A stretch of DNA of 64,000 nucleotides from Pseudonocardia oceani (GTDB taxonomy: Bacteria > Actinomycetota > Actinomycetes > Mycobacteriales > Pseudonocardiaceae): the NCBI RefSeq assembly GCF_019263585.2, contig NZ_JADQDF010000001.1:3844001-3908000 (forward strand). The letters are read 5' to 3'. The notes beneath the pieces were generated by a model. That model was given only the letters and a program-made list of their open reading frames with translations. It was not told where the DNA came from and searched no databases. Of the stretch, positions 15,576 to 25,100 are shown piece after piece. Position numbers and translations under genes: made by a program. Every line of letters begins with the position of its first letter. Position 1 is the stretch's first letter.

Positions 15576-16447
15576 TGCTCGCTCCCGACGAGGTCCCCCT
15601 GCACGTCGAGGTGGAGGGGCCCGAGACCGCACCCGTGACGGTCGTGCTCGCGCACGGCTGGACGCTGGACTCCACGACGTGGGCGCCGGTGTCGTCCGCG
15701 CTGGCCGGACCGGGCGCCCGCGTCGTGCGCTACGACCACCGCGGGCACGGGCGCTCCGGCGCCGCCGACCCGGCGTCGATGACGCTCGACCAGCTCGCCG
15801 ACGACCTCGCCGCGGTCGTCGCCGCGGCCGCCCCCACCGGCCCGCTGGTGCTCGCCGGGCACTCCATGGGCGGGATGACGCTGATGGCGCTGGCCGAGCG
15901 GCACCCCGACGTCGTGGCCCGCGCGGCCGGCATCGGGCTCGTCGCCACGGCGTCGGGCGGGCTGGCGGACACCTCGTTCGGCCTGCCGCAGCGGACCGTC
16001 CCGGTCGTGCGCGCGGTGGAGGAGCGGATCTTCGGGTCGAAGCGGTGGGCCGCGGGTTCGCGGCTGGGCACACCCGGGGTGCTCACCCCGGCGGCGAGAT
16101 GGCTGCTGCTGGGGCCCGACGCCGACCGGGAGGCCGTGCGCACCACCGCACGGTCGCTGGCCGCGTGCCGCCCGTCGACGATGTCGGGGTTCCGGCCGAC
16201 GCTCGCCGCCCACGACCGTGACGAGGCGCTGGCGGCGTTCGCCGCGATCCCGACGGTCGTGCTGGCCGGGTCCCGCGATCGGCTCACCCCGCTGCGGGCC
16301 GCCCGGCGGATCCGCGCCGCGCTGCCCTCGGCGTCGCTGACGATCTTCCCGGAGGCCGGGCACATGCTGCCGCTGGAGCGGGTGGCCGGGGTGTCCGGGC
16401 GGCTCGGCGCACTCGTCCGGGGAGCACTCGGACGCCTGGCGGCCTGA
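15575..16447 (+). CDS. alpha/beta hydrolase
   Basis: A 290-aa alpha/beta-hydrolase fold enzyme. The nucleophile elbow is GHSMGG (about residues 94-99), the oxyanion region HGWTLDSTTW is near residue 25, the acid lies near GSRDRLTP, and the catalytic His is in EAGHMLPLE near the C-terminus. The ATG at 15575 overlaps the oxygenase stop. Probably an esterase or lipase-like enzyme working with the diiron oxygenase. The convergent CPBP gene ends 6 bases away, with no terminator between. Confidence 0.88.
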   Translation: MLAPDEVPLHVEVEGPETAPVTVVLAHGWTLDSTTWAPVSSALAGPGARVVRYDHRGHGRSGAADPASMTLDQLADDLAAVVAAAAPTGPLVLAGHSMGGMTLMALAERHPDVVARAAGIGLVATASGGLADTSFGLPQRTVPVVRAVEERIFGSKRWAAGSRLGTPGVLTPAARWLLLGPDADREAVRTTARSLAACRPSTMSGFRPTLAAHDRDEALAAFAAIPTVVLAGSRDRLTPLRAARRIRAALPSASLTIFPEAGHMLPLERVAGVSGRLGALVRGALGRLAA

Positions 16448-16453
16448 GACCTG

Positions 16454-17293
16454 CTACTGCCGCGGGTCGGTGATGAACACGTTCGCCAGTTCCGGGTTGT
16501 AGGCGTGCACCAGGATCGCGAAGATGATCGCGTCGAACGTCAGGTGCACGGTCACCACGTACGGCAGGGAGCGCGTGCGCTGGAAGATGTAGCCCTGCAG
16601 CAGGGCGAACGGGATCGTGAGCAGCGGGCCCCAGCCCCGGTACCCGAGCTCCCACAGGAACGACACGAACACGACCGCCTGCAGCAGGTTGGCCTGCCAG
16701 AACGGGAAGTGCCGCCGCAGCAGGGCGAAGACCGTGCACACGAAGAACAGCTCGTCCCACAGCCCGACGGCGTTGACGCCGACGAACAGCCGCAGGATCT
16801 CGTTCGCCCCGGAGATCTCGGGCCAGTTCAGGTACGCCCCCGAGCCCAGGAAGTACACCGGGAGGATCAGGTACCCGGCGACGACGACCAGCGCGAGGTA
16901 GCCGAACTCGAACCGGCTCCACCTGTTCCCGGTGCCGATGGGGAAGGCGATGACGTCCTCCCGGTACACCCACCGGGAGATCGCGTAGGGCACCGCGACC
17001 GCCGCCGTCAGGGTGACGGTGAAACGCAGCATCCCGGAGTCGCTGAGGTCGGCCTCGAGCGACATCGAACTGATGATCACCAGGCCGGCCGCGATGAGGA
17101 GCAGGTGCCGCAGCAGCGCCCGGTCGACCACCGCGGCGACGACCAGCCCGACGACCAGCACCGCGTAGCCGGCCGGGCGCTCCTGCAGTCCGAACAGGGG
17201 GATCGCCGACGCCGACACCAGTGCCGCCGACAGCGGGCGGGCCACGTCGCGCCGCGCCGTCAGCGGGTGTGCGCCGCCCGCGTCCTCGCTCAC
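16454..17293 (-). CDS. CPBP-family intramembrane protease
   Basis: A 279-aa polytopic membrane protein with about eight hydrophobic segments. The CPBP/Abi motifs are present: motif 1 as DELFFVCTVFALLRR (the usual EE is DE here) and motif 3 as VTVHLTFDAI with the His. These proteases (Rce1-like) cleave within the membrane. The ATG overlaps the TGA of the upstream TetR gene (ATGA, 17290-17293), so expression is coupled to that regulator. The substrate is unknown. Confidence 0.85.
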   Translation of the reverse strand: MSEDAGGAHPLTARRDVARPLSAALVSASAIPLFGLQERPAGYAVLVVGLVVAAVVDRALLRHLLLIAAGLVIISSMSLEADLSDSGMLRFTVTLTAAVAVPYAISRWVYREDVIAFPIGTGNRWSRFEFGYLALVVVAGYLILPVYFLGSGAYLNWPEISGANEILRLFVGVNAVGLWDELFFVCTVFALLRRHFPFWQANLLQAVVFVSFLWELGYRGWGPLLTIPFALLQGYIFQRTRSLPYVVTVHLTFDAIIFAILVHAYNPELANVFITDPRQ

Positions 17294-17925
17294 CCCGTGC
17301 CGGGGGGGTTGATCAGAGGAAAACCGGCCAACCCGCGCCAGGCGAGACCCGTGGCCAGCTCGACGGCCTCGTCGCGCGGGACGACCTTGCCCGAGTCGAG
17401 CCAGTACTGCGCCGTGACCTGGCTCAGCCCGACGACGCCGACAGCCAGCAGCCGGGCGCGCGCCGCGTCGAGGCCCGCGTCGGTGGTGACGGCCTCGGCG
17501 ATGAGGTCGATGCAGCGGCTCGACGCGCCCTCGACGACGGCGGCCGCCTCGGGCTCGCCGCGCAGGTCGGACTCGAAGATGAGCCGGAACGAGCTGCCCT
17601 CGTCGGCGACGAAGTCGAAGTAGGCCGCCACCGACGCGCGGGCGCGGGCGTGGTTGTCGGTGTGGTGGCTCAGCGCGCTGCGGACGCGCTCCACGAGCTC
17701 GTCGGCGTAGGTCGTCAGCAGCGCCCGGTAGAGCTCCATCTTCCCGGGGAAGTGCTGGTAGAGCACCGGCTTGCTGACACCGGCCTTCTCGGCGATGTCG
17801 TCCATCGCGGCGGAGTGGTAGCCCTGCGCGGCGAACACGTCGCGCGCGGCGACGAGGAGCTGGGCGCGACGGGCACTGCGGGAGAGGCGCGCCCCGCGGT
17901 GCGGGGGCGCGCTGGCCTCGGTCAT
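17290..17925 (-). CDS. TetR-family regulator (Rv3208-like)
   Basis: A 211-aa TetR protein. The HTH is MDDIAEKAGVSKPVLYQHFPGK, and the N-terminus RLSRSARRAQLLVAARDVFA resembles the conserved regulator next to DUF3107 in mycobacteria (Rv3208); I therefore treat it as the probable backbone TetR, displaced from DUF3107 by about 3.8 kb. ATG 17925 gives the natural N-terminus MTEASAPPHRG. It is co-translated with the CPBP protease. A TACC-N4-GGTA palindrome 74 bp upstream may be its operator. Confidence 0.87.
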   Translation of the reverse strand: MTEASAPPHRGARLSRSARRAQLLVAARDVFAAQGYHSAAMDDIAEKAGVSKPVLYQHFPGKMELYRALLTTYADELVERVRSALSHHTDNHARARASVAAYFDFVADEGSSFRLIFESDLRGEPEAAAVVEGASSRCIDLIAEAVTTDAGLDAARARLLAVGVVGLSQVTAQYWLDSGKVVPRDEAVELATGLAWRGLAGFPLINPPGTG

Positions 17926-17997
17926 CGGCCCGGGAGGTGGGTCATGGGCGGAGCCTTCCGATCGCGTGCGTGCCCCGGTCGGGGGCGGAAGCACACC

Positions 17998-19089
17998 TTA
18001 CCGGCTGGTAGCCCCGATCGGGTGCCGGTGGCGCTCCCCGTCGGGCAGCGGCAGCAGGCGCACCGCCGCGACCAGCAGTGCGACGCCGGCCGGTAGCGCC
18101 CCGGCGTTCGCGGGCGGGAGCGCCCCGGCGGCCGCCGCGACCGCCCCCAGCGCCGCCGCCCCGAGCGCGACGGCGGCGGCCAGCCCGCGCCGCCGGGTCC
18201 CGGGCGGCGGCGCCGTCGCGAGCTCCAGCCAGCCGCGGGCGACGCCGTCCCACGCCACGCACCACACCGTCGCCCCCTGCCCGTCCGCCTGCGCCGCCCC
18301 CGCGGTGGGCTCGACGCCGTGCGCGCGCAGCCAGTCCGGCGGGCCGGTCAGCACGGCGTGCGCGACGACGACGTCGGGCGCGGCGAACTCCGAGAGCACC
18401 CCGCGCAGGCCGGTGGCCGGGTCACCGTCGGCGTCGGAGACGCCGGGCAGCGACCGGTGCCGGCGGCCGGCCGCGTCGGCGACGGCCCGCCCGACCGGGT
18501 CGTCGCCGCCCACGGCGGTGTGCAGCGCTCCCGCGGCACGCAGGACACCGGGTCCGTGCGACGCGGCGACGACCACCCGCGTCGTGGGGTCGGGCACGCG
18601 CGGGAGCACCAGCAGCGCGGCCGGGGCCCCGGCGACGAGCACGGCGGCGGAGGTGCCGAGCGCGCCGACCGGGTCGCCCGCCCCGAGCCGGAACCCCAGC
18701 GCCGCCACCGCCGCGGCGGCGACGAGGGCGGCGACGGCCGTGGCCGGGCGCCCGCGTCCTGCGTCGGTGTCCCGGAGCAGCAGCAGCACCGCCAGCACGA
18801 CCGCGGCGTCCAGCGCGAGCACCGGCGCCCCGGCGGGCTGGACCAGCCCGGGGACGCCCGCGCCGCCGTCCACCAGCACCCACGCCGACCACGCCAGCGC
18901 GGCCAGGGTCCCTACGGCCGTCAGCAGGCCCGCGGTGTCCGGTCGGGCCCGTGCCGACCGCAGTCCGGCCAGCACGACGGGCACGGCGAGGGCGAGTGCG
19001 ATCCACTGCCAGTTGCGGAACTGCCACGGCGGCACGGCCGAGAGCACGACGACGGCCGCCGCGGCGGCCGGGCCGGGGACGCGGTGCAC
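17998..19089 (-). CDS. degenerate heavy-metal P-type ATPase-like membrane protein
   Basis: A 363-aa intact frame that reads like a copper P1B-ATPase with its catalytic parts erased. PPWQFRNWQWIALALAVPVV and LLTAVGTLAALAWSAWVLV match CopA/CtpA membrane segments. Where the CPC metal site should be there is GAPAALLVLP. The DKTGT phosphorylation site and the GDG/hinge motifs are absent, yet segments such as DPVGRAVADAAG (HP-loop region) and PPDWLRAHGVEP (nucleotide-domain region) remain in the right order. The length is about half that of an ATPase. It is 1 base downstream of the secreted-protein gene, so one operon. A transport-dead sensor, chaperone or relic are all possible. Confidence 0.6.
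   Translation of the reverse strand: MHRVPGPAAAAAVVVLSAVPPWQFRNWQWIALALAVPVVLAGLRSARARPDTAGLLTAVGTLAALAWSAWVLVDGGAGVPGLVQPAGAPVLALDAAVVLAVLLLLRDTDAGRGRPATAVAALVAAAAVAALGFRLGAGDPVGALGTSAAVLVAGAPAALLVLPRVPDPTTRVVVAASHGPGVLRAAGALHTAVGGDDPVGRAVADAAGRRHRSLPGVSDADGDPATGLRGVLSEFAAPDVVVAHAVLTGPPDWLRAHGVEPTAGAAQADGQGATVWCVAWDGVARGWLELATAPPPGTRRRGLAAAVALGAAALGAVAAAAGALPPANAGALPAGVALLVAAVRLLPLPDGERHRHPIGATSR
17999..18010. promoter_or_regulatory. candidate TetR half-palindrome TACCGGCTGGTA
   Basis: TACC-GGCT-GGTA upstream of the TetR/CPBP operon resembles the right half-site of the 14.6-kb operator (TTACCGCTGGTA). It overlaps the 3' end of the neighbouring membrane-protein gene. Short and therefore uncertain. 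Confidence 0.3.
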
Positions 19090-19090
19090 G

Positions 19091-19975
19091 TCAGCCGACG
19101 TCCAGGGTGAACTCGGCGGTGCGGACGGCACCGTCGTGGCGGAACTCGAGGAACAACCGGTACCCGCCCGCCGACGGCACCTCGGCGACGAACGCGATCC
19201 CCGGCCCCGCGCGGTCGCCCGCGGCGGGCGCCGGCGCGTCGGTACGGGCATGCGCGTAGGCGAGGTCGGCGCGGCGCAGCGCGACCAGGTGACCGAACGC
19301 GCCGTGGTAGGGCTGCAGGTCGGTGACCGGCGCGCCGTCGAGGCTGACCGTCGCGAACACGGGGGAGGGCTCACCGGGCACGATCCGGCCGTCGAGGCGC
19401 ACCTGGTAGCCGTCGACCTGCGCCACCCGCGACGGGCCGAACGGGATCGGTGTGAAGTCGCCGGGCGCGAACAGGTCGGTGCCCAGGACGAGCGCGGGGC
19501 CGCCGGTCGGCACGAGGTCGGCGTAGACGCGGTAGATCCCCCCGGCGGGCAGCGTCAGCGGGGCCCGCCACACGCCGTCGGGGCCGACCTCGGGGTGCAG
19601 GTGCTGGAAGCCGGCGGCGTCGCGGCGCACGACGACGAGGTGCACCGGGTCCCCGTGCACGACGTCGACCGCCGTGACCGGCCCCCCGTCGGGCCTGGTC
19701 ACGGTGAACGCGTACTCACCCCGCCGACCGGGCGCCAGCGTGTCGACGGCGGGCGCGAGCGTGTACCCGTCGGCGGTGGCGGAGAGGCCGTCCGCGGCGT
19801 CGGGAGGAACGGGGGCGGCCCCGGCGGGGACGGGCTCCTCCTCGTCCACGTGCTCCTGCGCCGCCGGCACCGGCACCACCGGCGCCTCGCCCACCGCCGC
19901 CCCGACGCCGAACGCGGCGCCGAACACGAGCGCCAGCGCCGCGGCGCAGCCCGCGAGCCGGGCGACGGTGTCCAT
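19091..19975 (-). CDS. exported protein of a copper/heavy-metal-type locus
   Basis: A 294-aa protein with a signal or anchor helix (LAGCAAALALVFGAAFGVGA) and a Glu/Pro-rich linker, then two beta-rich halves. Conserved-looking clusters FQHLHPEVGPDG and YHGAFGHLVALRRADLAYAH contain closely spaced histidines suited to metal binding. Proteins of this kind commonly precede copper P-type ATPase genes in actinobacteria; here the following gene is a degenerate one. It is predicted to be extracytoplasmic. The function is not established. Confidence 0.7.
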   Translation of the reverse strand: MDTVARLAGCAAALALVFGAAFGVGAAVGEAPVVPVPAAQEHVDEEEPVPAGAAPVPPDAADGLSATADGYTLAPAVDTLAPGRRGEYAFTVTRPDGGPVTAVDVVHGDPVHLVVVRRDAAGFQHLHPEVGPDGVWRAPLTLPAGGIYRVYADLVPTGGPALVLGTDLFAPGDFTPIPFGPSRVAQVDGYQVRLDGRIVPGEPSPVFATVSLDGAPVTDLQPYHGAFGHLVALRRADLAYAHARTDAPAPAAGDRAGPGIAFVAEVPSAGGYRLFLEFRHDGAVRTAEFTLDVG

Positions 19976-20027
19976 GCCCGGTACAACGCGCGACCTGGCC
20001 CGCGGTGGCGGCCCGTCGCCCTCCTAC

Positions 20028-21128
20028 CTAGCCGTAGCGGCGCCGTTCGTGGAAGAAGTCGTCGACGACATGCAGGGCGCCCGACCGGGCCACCTCGTCG
20101 TAGACGAACTTGCCGACCGCGAGGTCGAGCACCCCGAGGCCGAAGGGCGAGAACACCGTGGGGCGGTCCGCCGGGACCGTCGTGCGCCCGCTGATCACGT
20201 CGTCCAGGGTGCCCGCCACGAAGTCCCGGTTGCCGGTGAGCTGCTCGACGAGGTGCGGTGAGGTGTCGGCCTTGAGGCAGTGCTCGACGTCGTCGACGAT
20301 GTTGGTCGAGGCGAGCAGGACCTCCGGTGCGAGGTCGCGCAGCGACACGTGCAGCACCAGTGGACGGTGGTCGAACCACGCTGGCTCACTGACGTGCGGC
20401 TTCCCGGCGATCGTGGCGAACACCACCAGGTCGCTGGACCGGATCAGCTGCTCGGCGCTCTCGTGCACGGTCACCCGGTCGGCTGCTCCCGCCTGCTCCA
20501 GCCGGCCGCAGAACCCGGCAGCGCTCTCGGCGGACAGGTCGTGCACGCCGATCTCGTCGAACGACCACCCGGTGGCGGCCAGGAAGGTGTGGATGTAGCG
20601 GGCGATCAGGCCGGTCCCGAAGAACCCGACGCGGGCCGGGCGCGGCCGGCCGCGGCTGAGGTGGTCGGCCGCCAGCGCGGCCGAGGCGGCCGTCCTGGTG
20701 GCGCTGATGATCGAGCTCTCCAGGCACGCGAACGGGTAGCCGGTGTCGTGGTCGTTGAGGATCAGCACGGCCGAGGCCCTCGGGATGCCCGATGCCGTGT
20801 TGCCCGGGAAGCTCGATATCCACTTGAGGCCGTCGACCCGCACCTGCCCGCCGATCGAGGCCGGCAGTGCGATGATCCGGGACGACGGCCGGTCGGGGAA
20901 CCGCAGGAAGTACGACGGCGGGTTCACCGAGTCGCCCGCGCCGTGCAGCCGGTAGGTGGTCTCGACCAGCTGCACGATCTGCTCCTCGCGCCCCTGCAGC
21001 GCGTGCTGGACCTGGGCCCCCGAGACCACCGCGAACGGCGGCACGGTGAGCGGCTCGGACATGGTGGGCTCGGTCGCGGTGGATGTCGGTGCGGTGGAGT
21101 CCGGCGCCGTGGGATCGGTGGTGGTCAT
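20028..21128 (-). CDS. sbnB: SbnB-like 2,3-diaminopropionate biosynthesis dehydrogenase
   Basis: A 366-aa member of the ornithine cyclodeaminase/mu-crystallin superfamily. The Rossmann motif reads VGFFGTGLIARYIH (near residue 165), and GLKWISSFPGN and the DHDTGYPFACLE segment match SbnB. SbnB oxidatively hydrolyses N-(1-amino-1-carboxyl-2-ethyl)-glutamate with NAD to L-2,3-diaminopropionate and 2-oxoglutarate; the partner SbnA homologue is at the other end of this cluster. The start at 21128 gives a Thr/Ala/Pro-rich leader; an internal ATG (MSEPLTVPP) is equally possible. It lies 15 bases after the dioxygenase gene, so it is the last gene of the NRPS operon. Confidence 0.88.
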   Translation of the reverse strand: MTTTDPTAPDSTAPTSTATEPTMSEPLTVPPFAVVSGAQVQHALQGREEQIVQLVETTYRLHGAGDSVNPPSYFLRFPDRPSSRIIALPASIGGQVRVDGLKWISSFPGNTASGIPRASAVLILNDHDTGYPFACLESSIISATRTAASAALAADHLSRGRPRPARVGFFGTGLIARYIHTFLAATGWSFDEIGVHDLSAESAAGFCGRLEQAGAADRVTVHESAEQLIRSSDLVVFATIAGKPHVSEPAWFDHRPLVLHVSLRDLAPEVLLASTNIVDDVEHCLKADTSPHLVEQLTGNRDFVAGTLDDVISGRTTVPADRPTVFSPFGLGVLDLAVGKFVYDEVARSGALHVVDDFFHERRRYG

Positions 21129-21143
21129 CTCCGGCCCCGGCGA

Positions 21144-22121
21144 TCAGGCGCCGGTGCGCATCGGGTCGGCCATCGCGACCAGCACCTCGCGCGGTCCGGA
21201 GTAGGCCTCCCTGCTGTGCGCGGCGCGGATGTTGTCGACGAGCATCAGGTCACCGGCCTGCCACGGCTCGCGCACGGTGTGCGCGTCGTAGACGCCGGCG
21301 AGCAGGTCGACGACGTCCGCGCCGATCGGGTCGCCGTTGCCGAAGCGGGTGTTGAACGGGAGCCCGTCGGGGCCGTAGACGTCCACCAGGTACTCGCGCA
21401 CCTCGGGCGCCATCGTCCACTCGTTGAGGAAGGCGACCTGGTTGAACCAGCAGCGCTGCCCGGTGAGCGGGTGGCGCACCACCGCGGCGCGGCGCTGGCG
21501 GGTGCGCAGCCCGCCGTCGGGCTGCCACTGGAACTCGATCCCGTTCGCGCGGCAGTAGCCCTCCACGGAGGCCCGGTCGTCGGTGCCGAACGCCTCGGCG
21601 ACGGTCGCGCCGATCTCGTCGTTGTAGCTGCGGGTCAGCAGCCAGCCCTCCCGCTCGAACCGTTCGACCAGCCCGCGGGGCAGCGCGGCGAGGACGGTCG
21701 GCGAGTCGGCCACGGCGGTCGCCCCGCCGTCGGTGGGCGCGCTCAGGCAGGCGAACATCATCAGGCCGGGGACCTCGAGGGCGTAGCTCAGCTCGTGGTG
21801 CATGCACATCGGCTGGTTCGCCGGCCACGTCGACGACGAGTACACGCCCTCGGCGTAGGTCCGGCGGGAGGCGAACGCCTCCTTCTCGGTCATCAGGGTG
21901 GTGGCCAGCCCGCGGAAGACGTCGGCGACGTCCTCCGCGTCGCGCAGCCCGAGGCCACGGACGAGGACCGCCCCGTGCCGGACGACGGCGGCGCGCAGCG
22001 CGTCCCGGTACTCGTCCCAGCCCATGTCGCCGACCGATTCGGCCGCCAGCACCGGCGGCCTGCCGGGTCGCAGGTCGAGGTCGAGCAGGGCGGGGGGCGA
22101 TGCCGGGAACGAGGAGGACAT
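21144..22121 (-). CDS. TauD/TfdA-family Fe(II)/2-oxoglutarate dioxygenase (SyrP-like)
   Basis: A 325-aa non-heme iron hydroxylase. The facial triad is visible as MHHELSYA (His-x-Glu near residue 108) and NIRAAHSREAYSG (distal His near 300), with the following Arg for 2-oxoglutarate. The HxE rather than HxD form is shared with SyrP-type enzymes that hydroxylate carrier-bound amino acids in NRPS pathways. ATG 22121 follows AAGGAA; a GTG at 22148 overlapping the NRPS stop is an alternative. Likely beta-hydroxylates a diaminopropionyl unit or product; this is inference from context. Confidence 0.85.
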   Translation of the reverse strand: MSSSFPASPPALLDLDLRPGRPPVLAAESVGDMGWDEYRDALRAAVVRHGAVLVRGLGLRDAEDVADVFRGLATTLMTEKEAFASRRTYAEGVYSSSTWPANQPMCMHHELSYALEVPGLMMFACLSAPTDGGATAVADSPTVLAALPRGLVERFEREGWLLTRSYNDEIGATVAEAFGTDDRASVEGYCRANGIEFQWQPDGGLRTRQRRAAVVRHPLTGQRCWFNQVAFLNEWTMAPEVREYLVDVYGPDGLPFNTRFGNGDPIGADVVDLLAGVYDAHTVREPWQAGDLMLVDNIRAAHSREAYSGPREVLVAMADPMRTGA

Positions 22122-22144
22122 GGTGGGTTCCTTTCCGTAGCCGC

Positions 22145-25100
22145 TCACGAGGACAGCAGTTCGGTGGTGCGGAGCACGGCCTGTGCCGCCTCCTCCGGCC
22201 GGGTGCGCAGGAAGTAGTGGCCGCCGTCCGCGAGCTCGTGCAGCTCGACGCGCTCGGCCAGCAGCTGCCAGTCCCGCGCACGGTGCGGTGACGCGGTGCT
22301 CGGGTCGTCGACGGCGACGACGACGGTGACCGGCGCGGACAGCTTCACCGCCGGTGGGGCGTCGAGGAGGTCGGCGAGGTGGCGGTTGGCCGACACGTAG
22401 TCGTGCCGGTAGGCCGCGCCGACGTGCGCGGCGCGCTCGGTGTCGAGCTCACCGAGCTCGGTGTAGCCGCCGTCCCCGCTCAGTCCCGCGGCGATCTCGA
22501 CGTCGCTGCGCCCGGCCAGCTCGGTGATCCCGGCGCGCCGGTCGGCGGCCGTGCCGAGCAGCTGCGCGCACAGGAACACCCGCGCGACGGGGACCCCGCG
22601 CTCCTGCAGCCGCAGGGCCGTCGCACACGCGAACGCGGCGCCCGCGGAGTGGCCCCACAGCATCACCCCGGTCAGGCCGCGCCCGGTGATCTCGGCGACG
22701 ACCTGCTCGACCACCTGCGCCAGCGGGACGAACGGCTCGCTCCGCCCGGCGACGTCGTGACCGGGCAGCTCGACGGCGTGGACGGCGATCCCGCTGCCCC
22801 GCAGGGCCCCCGCCAACGGCCGGAAGTTCACCGCGTTGCCCCCGGCGTAGGGGAAGCACACCAGAGCACCGGTCGGTGCGCCGTCGGTCGGCGACAGCGG
22901 CTGCAGGAGCGCGGGCCGCGACTCCGTCCGACCCTGCGACCTGCTGTCGACCAGCTCGGCCAGCTCGGCGAGGACCGGGTGCCGGGTGACGTCCTTGAGC
23001 GACACCACGCGCTCCAGCGCGATCGCCAGCTTGACCGCCGAGAGGGACGTGCCCCCCAGGTCGAAGAAGTGGTCCCGGCGCCCGACCTGCTCGGCGGGGA
23101 CGCCGAACAGCGCCGCCCAGGAGGCCGCCAGCCACTGCTCCGTCGGTGTGCTCGGTGCGTCGTAGGGTCGCTCGGCGACATCGAGCTCTCCGGCGAGCGC
23201 CGAGAGCGCCTTCCGGTCGATCTTGCCGTTCGCGGTCAGCGGCAGCGACTCGCGGTGGTGGAAGGCCGACGGGACCATGTACGAGGGCAACGACCCGGCC
23301 AGCCGGTCGCGCAGCAGCTCGGGCTCGGCCGGCCTGCCCGAGTAGAAGGCCACCAGGTGGCTGCTGCCCCCCGCGAGCTCGGCGACCACCACGGCACCGT
23401 CGCGGACGCCCGGCACCCGCAGCAGGGTGTTCTCGATCTCGCCCATCTCGATCCGGAAGCCCCGGATCTTGATCTGGGTGTCCCGGCGCCCGAGGAACTC
23501 CAGCTTGCCGTCGGGCAGCCAGCGGCCGTGGTCGCCGCTCCGGTAGAGCCGGTCGCCGTCGCGGTGCGGGTCGGTCGTGAACACCGCCCGGGTGCGTTCG
23601 GGGTCGTTCACGTAGCCGCGCCCGACGCAGACCCCGGAGAAGACGATCTCACCCGGGGCGCCGAGCGGCACCGGCGCCAGGTGCTCGTCGACGACGTACA
23701 CGCGGACGTTCCGGACGGGGGCGCCGAGCGGGACCCGTGGCCCGTCCGGCACGCGGTGCATGACCTCGTGGTTGGTGTCGTCCGAGGTCTCGGTCAGGCC
23801 GTAGGCGTTGGCCAGGGCGATCGTCGGCTGGGCGGCGAACCAGCGCTGCGCCAGTTCCTTCTTCAGCGCCTCGCCCGTGGTCGAGACGCAGTGCAGGTCC
23901 GGCAGGACGCGCGGATGCTGTTCCAGGTAGGCGACGACGACGTCGAGGTAGGACGGCACGATCTGGAGCACGCCGACCCGCGCGTCGACGACCGTGTCGA
24001 CGAACCGGGCGACGTCCATGATCACCTCCTGCTCGACGAGCAGGGTCCGCCCGCCGACCAGCAGCGCGGCCACCAGCTGCCACAGCGAGATGTCGAAGCA
24101 CTGGGGCGCCGTCTGGGCCAGCACCTCCCCCTCGGCCAGCTCGAGGTCCTCGATCTTCGCGAGGAGGTGGTTGAGCATGCCGGCCTGTTCGCACATCACG
24201 CCCTTGGGCTCACCCGTGGAGCCGGAGGTGAAGTAGATGTACGCGAGCTGGTCGGCCGTGACGGCGATCCCGAGGTCGCCGTCGGGGTGGTCCTCCCGGT
24301 AGGCGTCCCCGACGAGCAGCGACCGGACGCCGGGCAGCGAGGCGAGCGCCTGGTCGAGCGTGGTGGTGGACCCGGGTTCGGTGACCACCAGTGCGCACCC
24401 CGCGCGGGAGAGGGTGGTCGCGACGCGGTCGGCCGGGAAGTGGGGCTCGACGGGGAGGTAGGCGCCCCCGGCCTTGAACACCGCGAGCACGGCTGCCATC
24501 CAGTCCAGGTTGCGCTCGGTCACCACCGCGACCACGTCCTCGCGACCCAGACCCCGCGCCAGCAGGGCCCGGCCCAGCCGGTTGGCGCGGGCGTTGAGCT
24601 CCCCGTAGGTCCAGCTCCGGTCGCCGTGCACGGCCGCCACCGCGTCCGGGTGGGCCGCCACGCGCTGTTCGAACAGCTCGTGGAAGCGGCGGCCCGGGAG
24701 CTCGCGCTGCGGGCCGGCGAGCCCGTCGAGCTGGAACCGGAGCTCCTCGGCGCCCACGAGGGAGTGCCGTCGGTGCTCGGCGTCCGGCTCGACGGCTATC
24801 CGCCCGAGCGCGGCGAGGTGGTAACCGGCGATCCGGGCGGCGCAGGCCGCGTCGAGCAGGTCGGTCCGGTGGCGCAGGCGCAGCGCGTCCCCCGTGAACC
24901 CCACGCGCAGCACGACGCCGCCGGACAGCTCGCCGTCGCTGCCGGCGACGTCGAGCACGGTCTCGAACGTCGGCCCGGTCAGAGCCAGCTCGCGCCGCAG
25001 CTCGCCCACCGGGAACCCCGCGTGGGAGACGAGCTCCGCCGTGGCCCGGTGGGCCTCGGCCGACAGCGCACGCCACGACCGGGGCTCGGTCGTCAGCCGC

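Noticed and set aside
20028..22121. Staphyloferrin-B-like siderophore locus, suggested by SbnA/SbnB
   Set aside because: No NIS synthetase, citrate synthase, decarboxylase or siderophore transporter is present; the Dap genes flank NRPSs instead.
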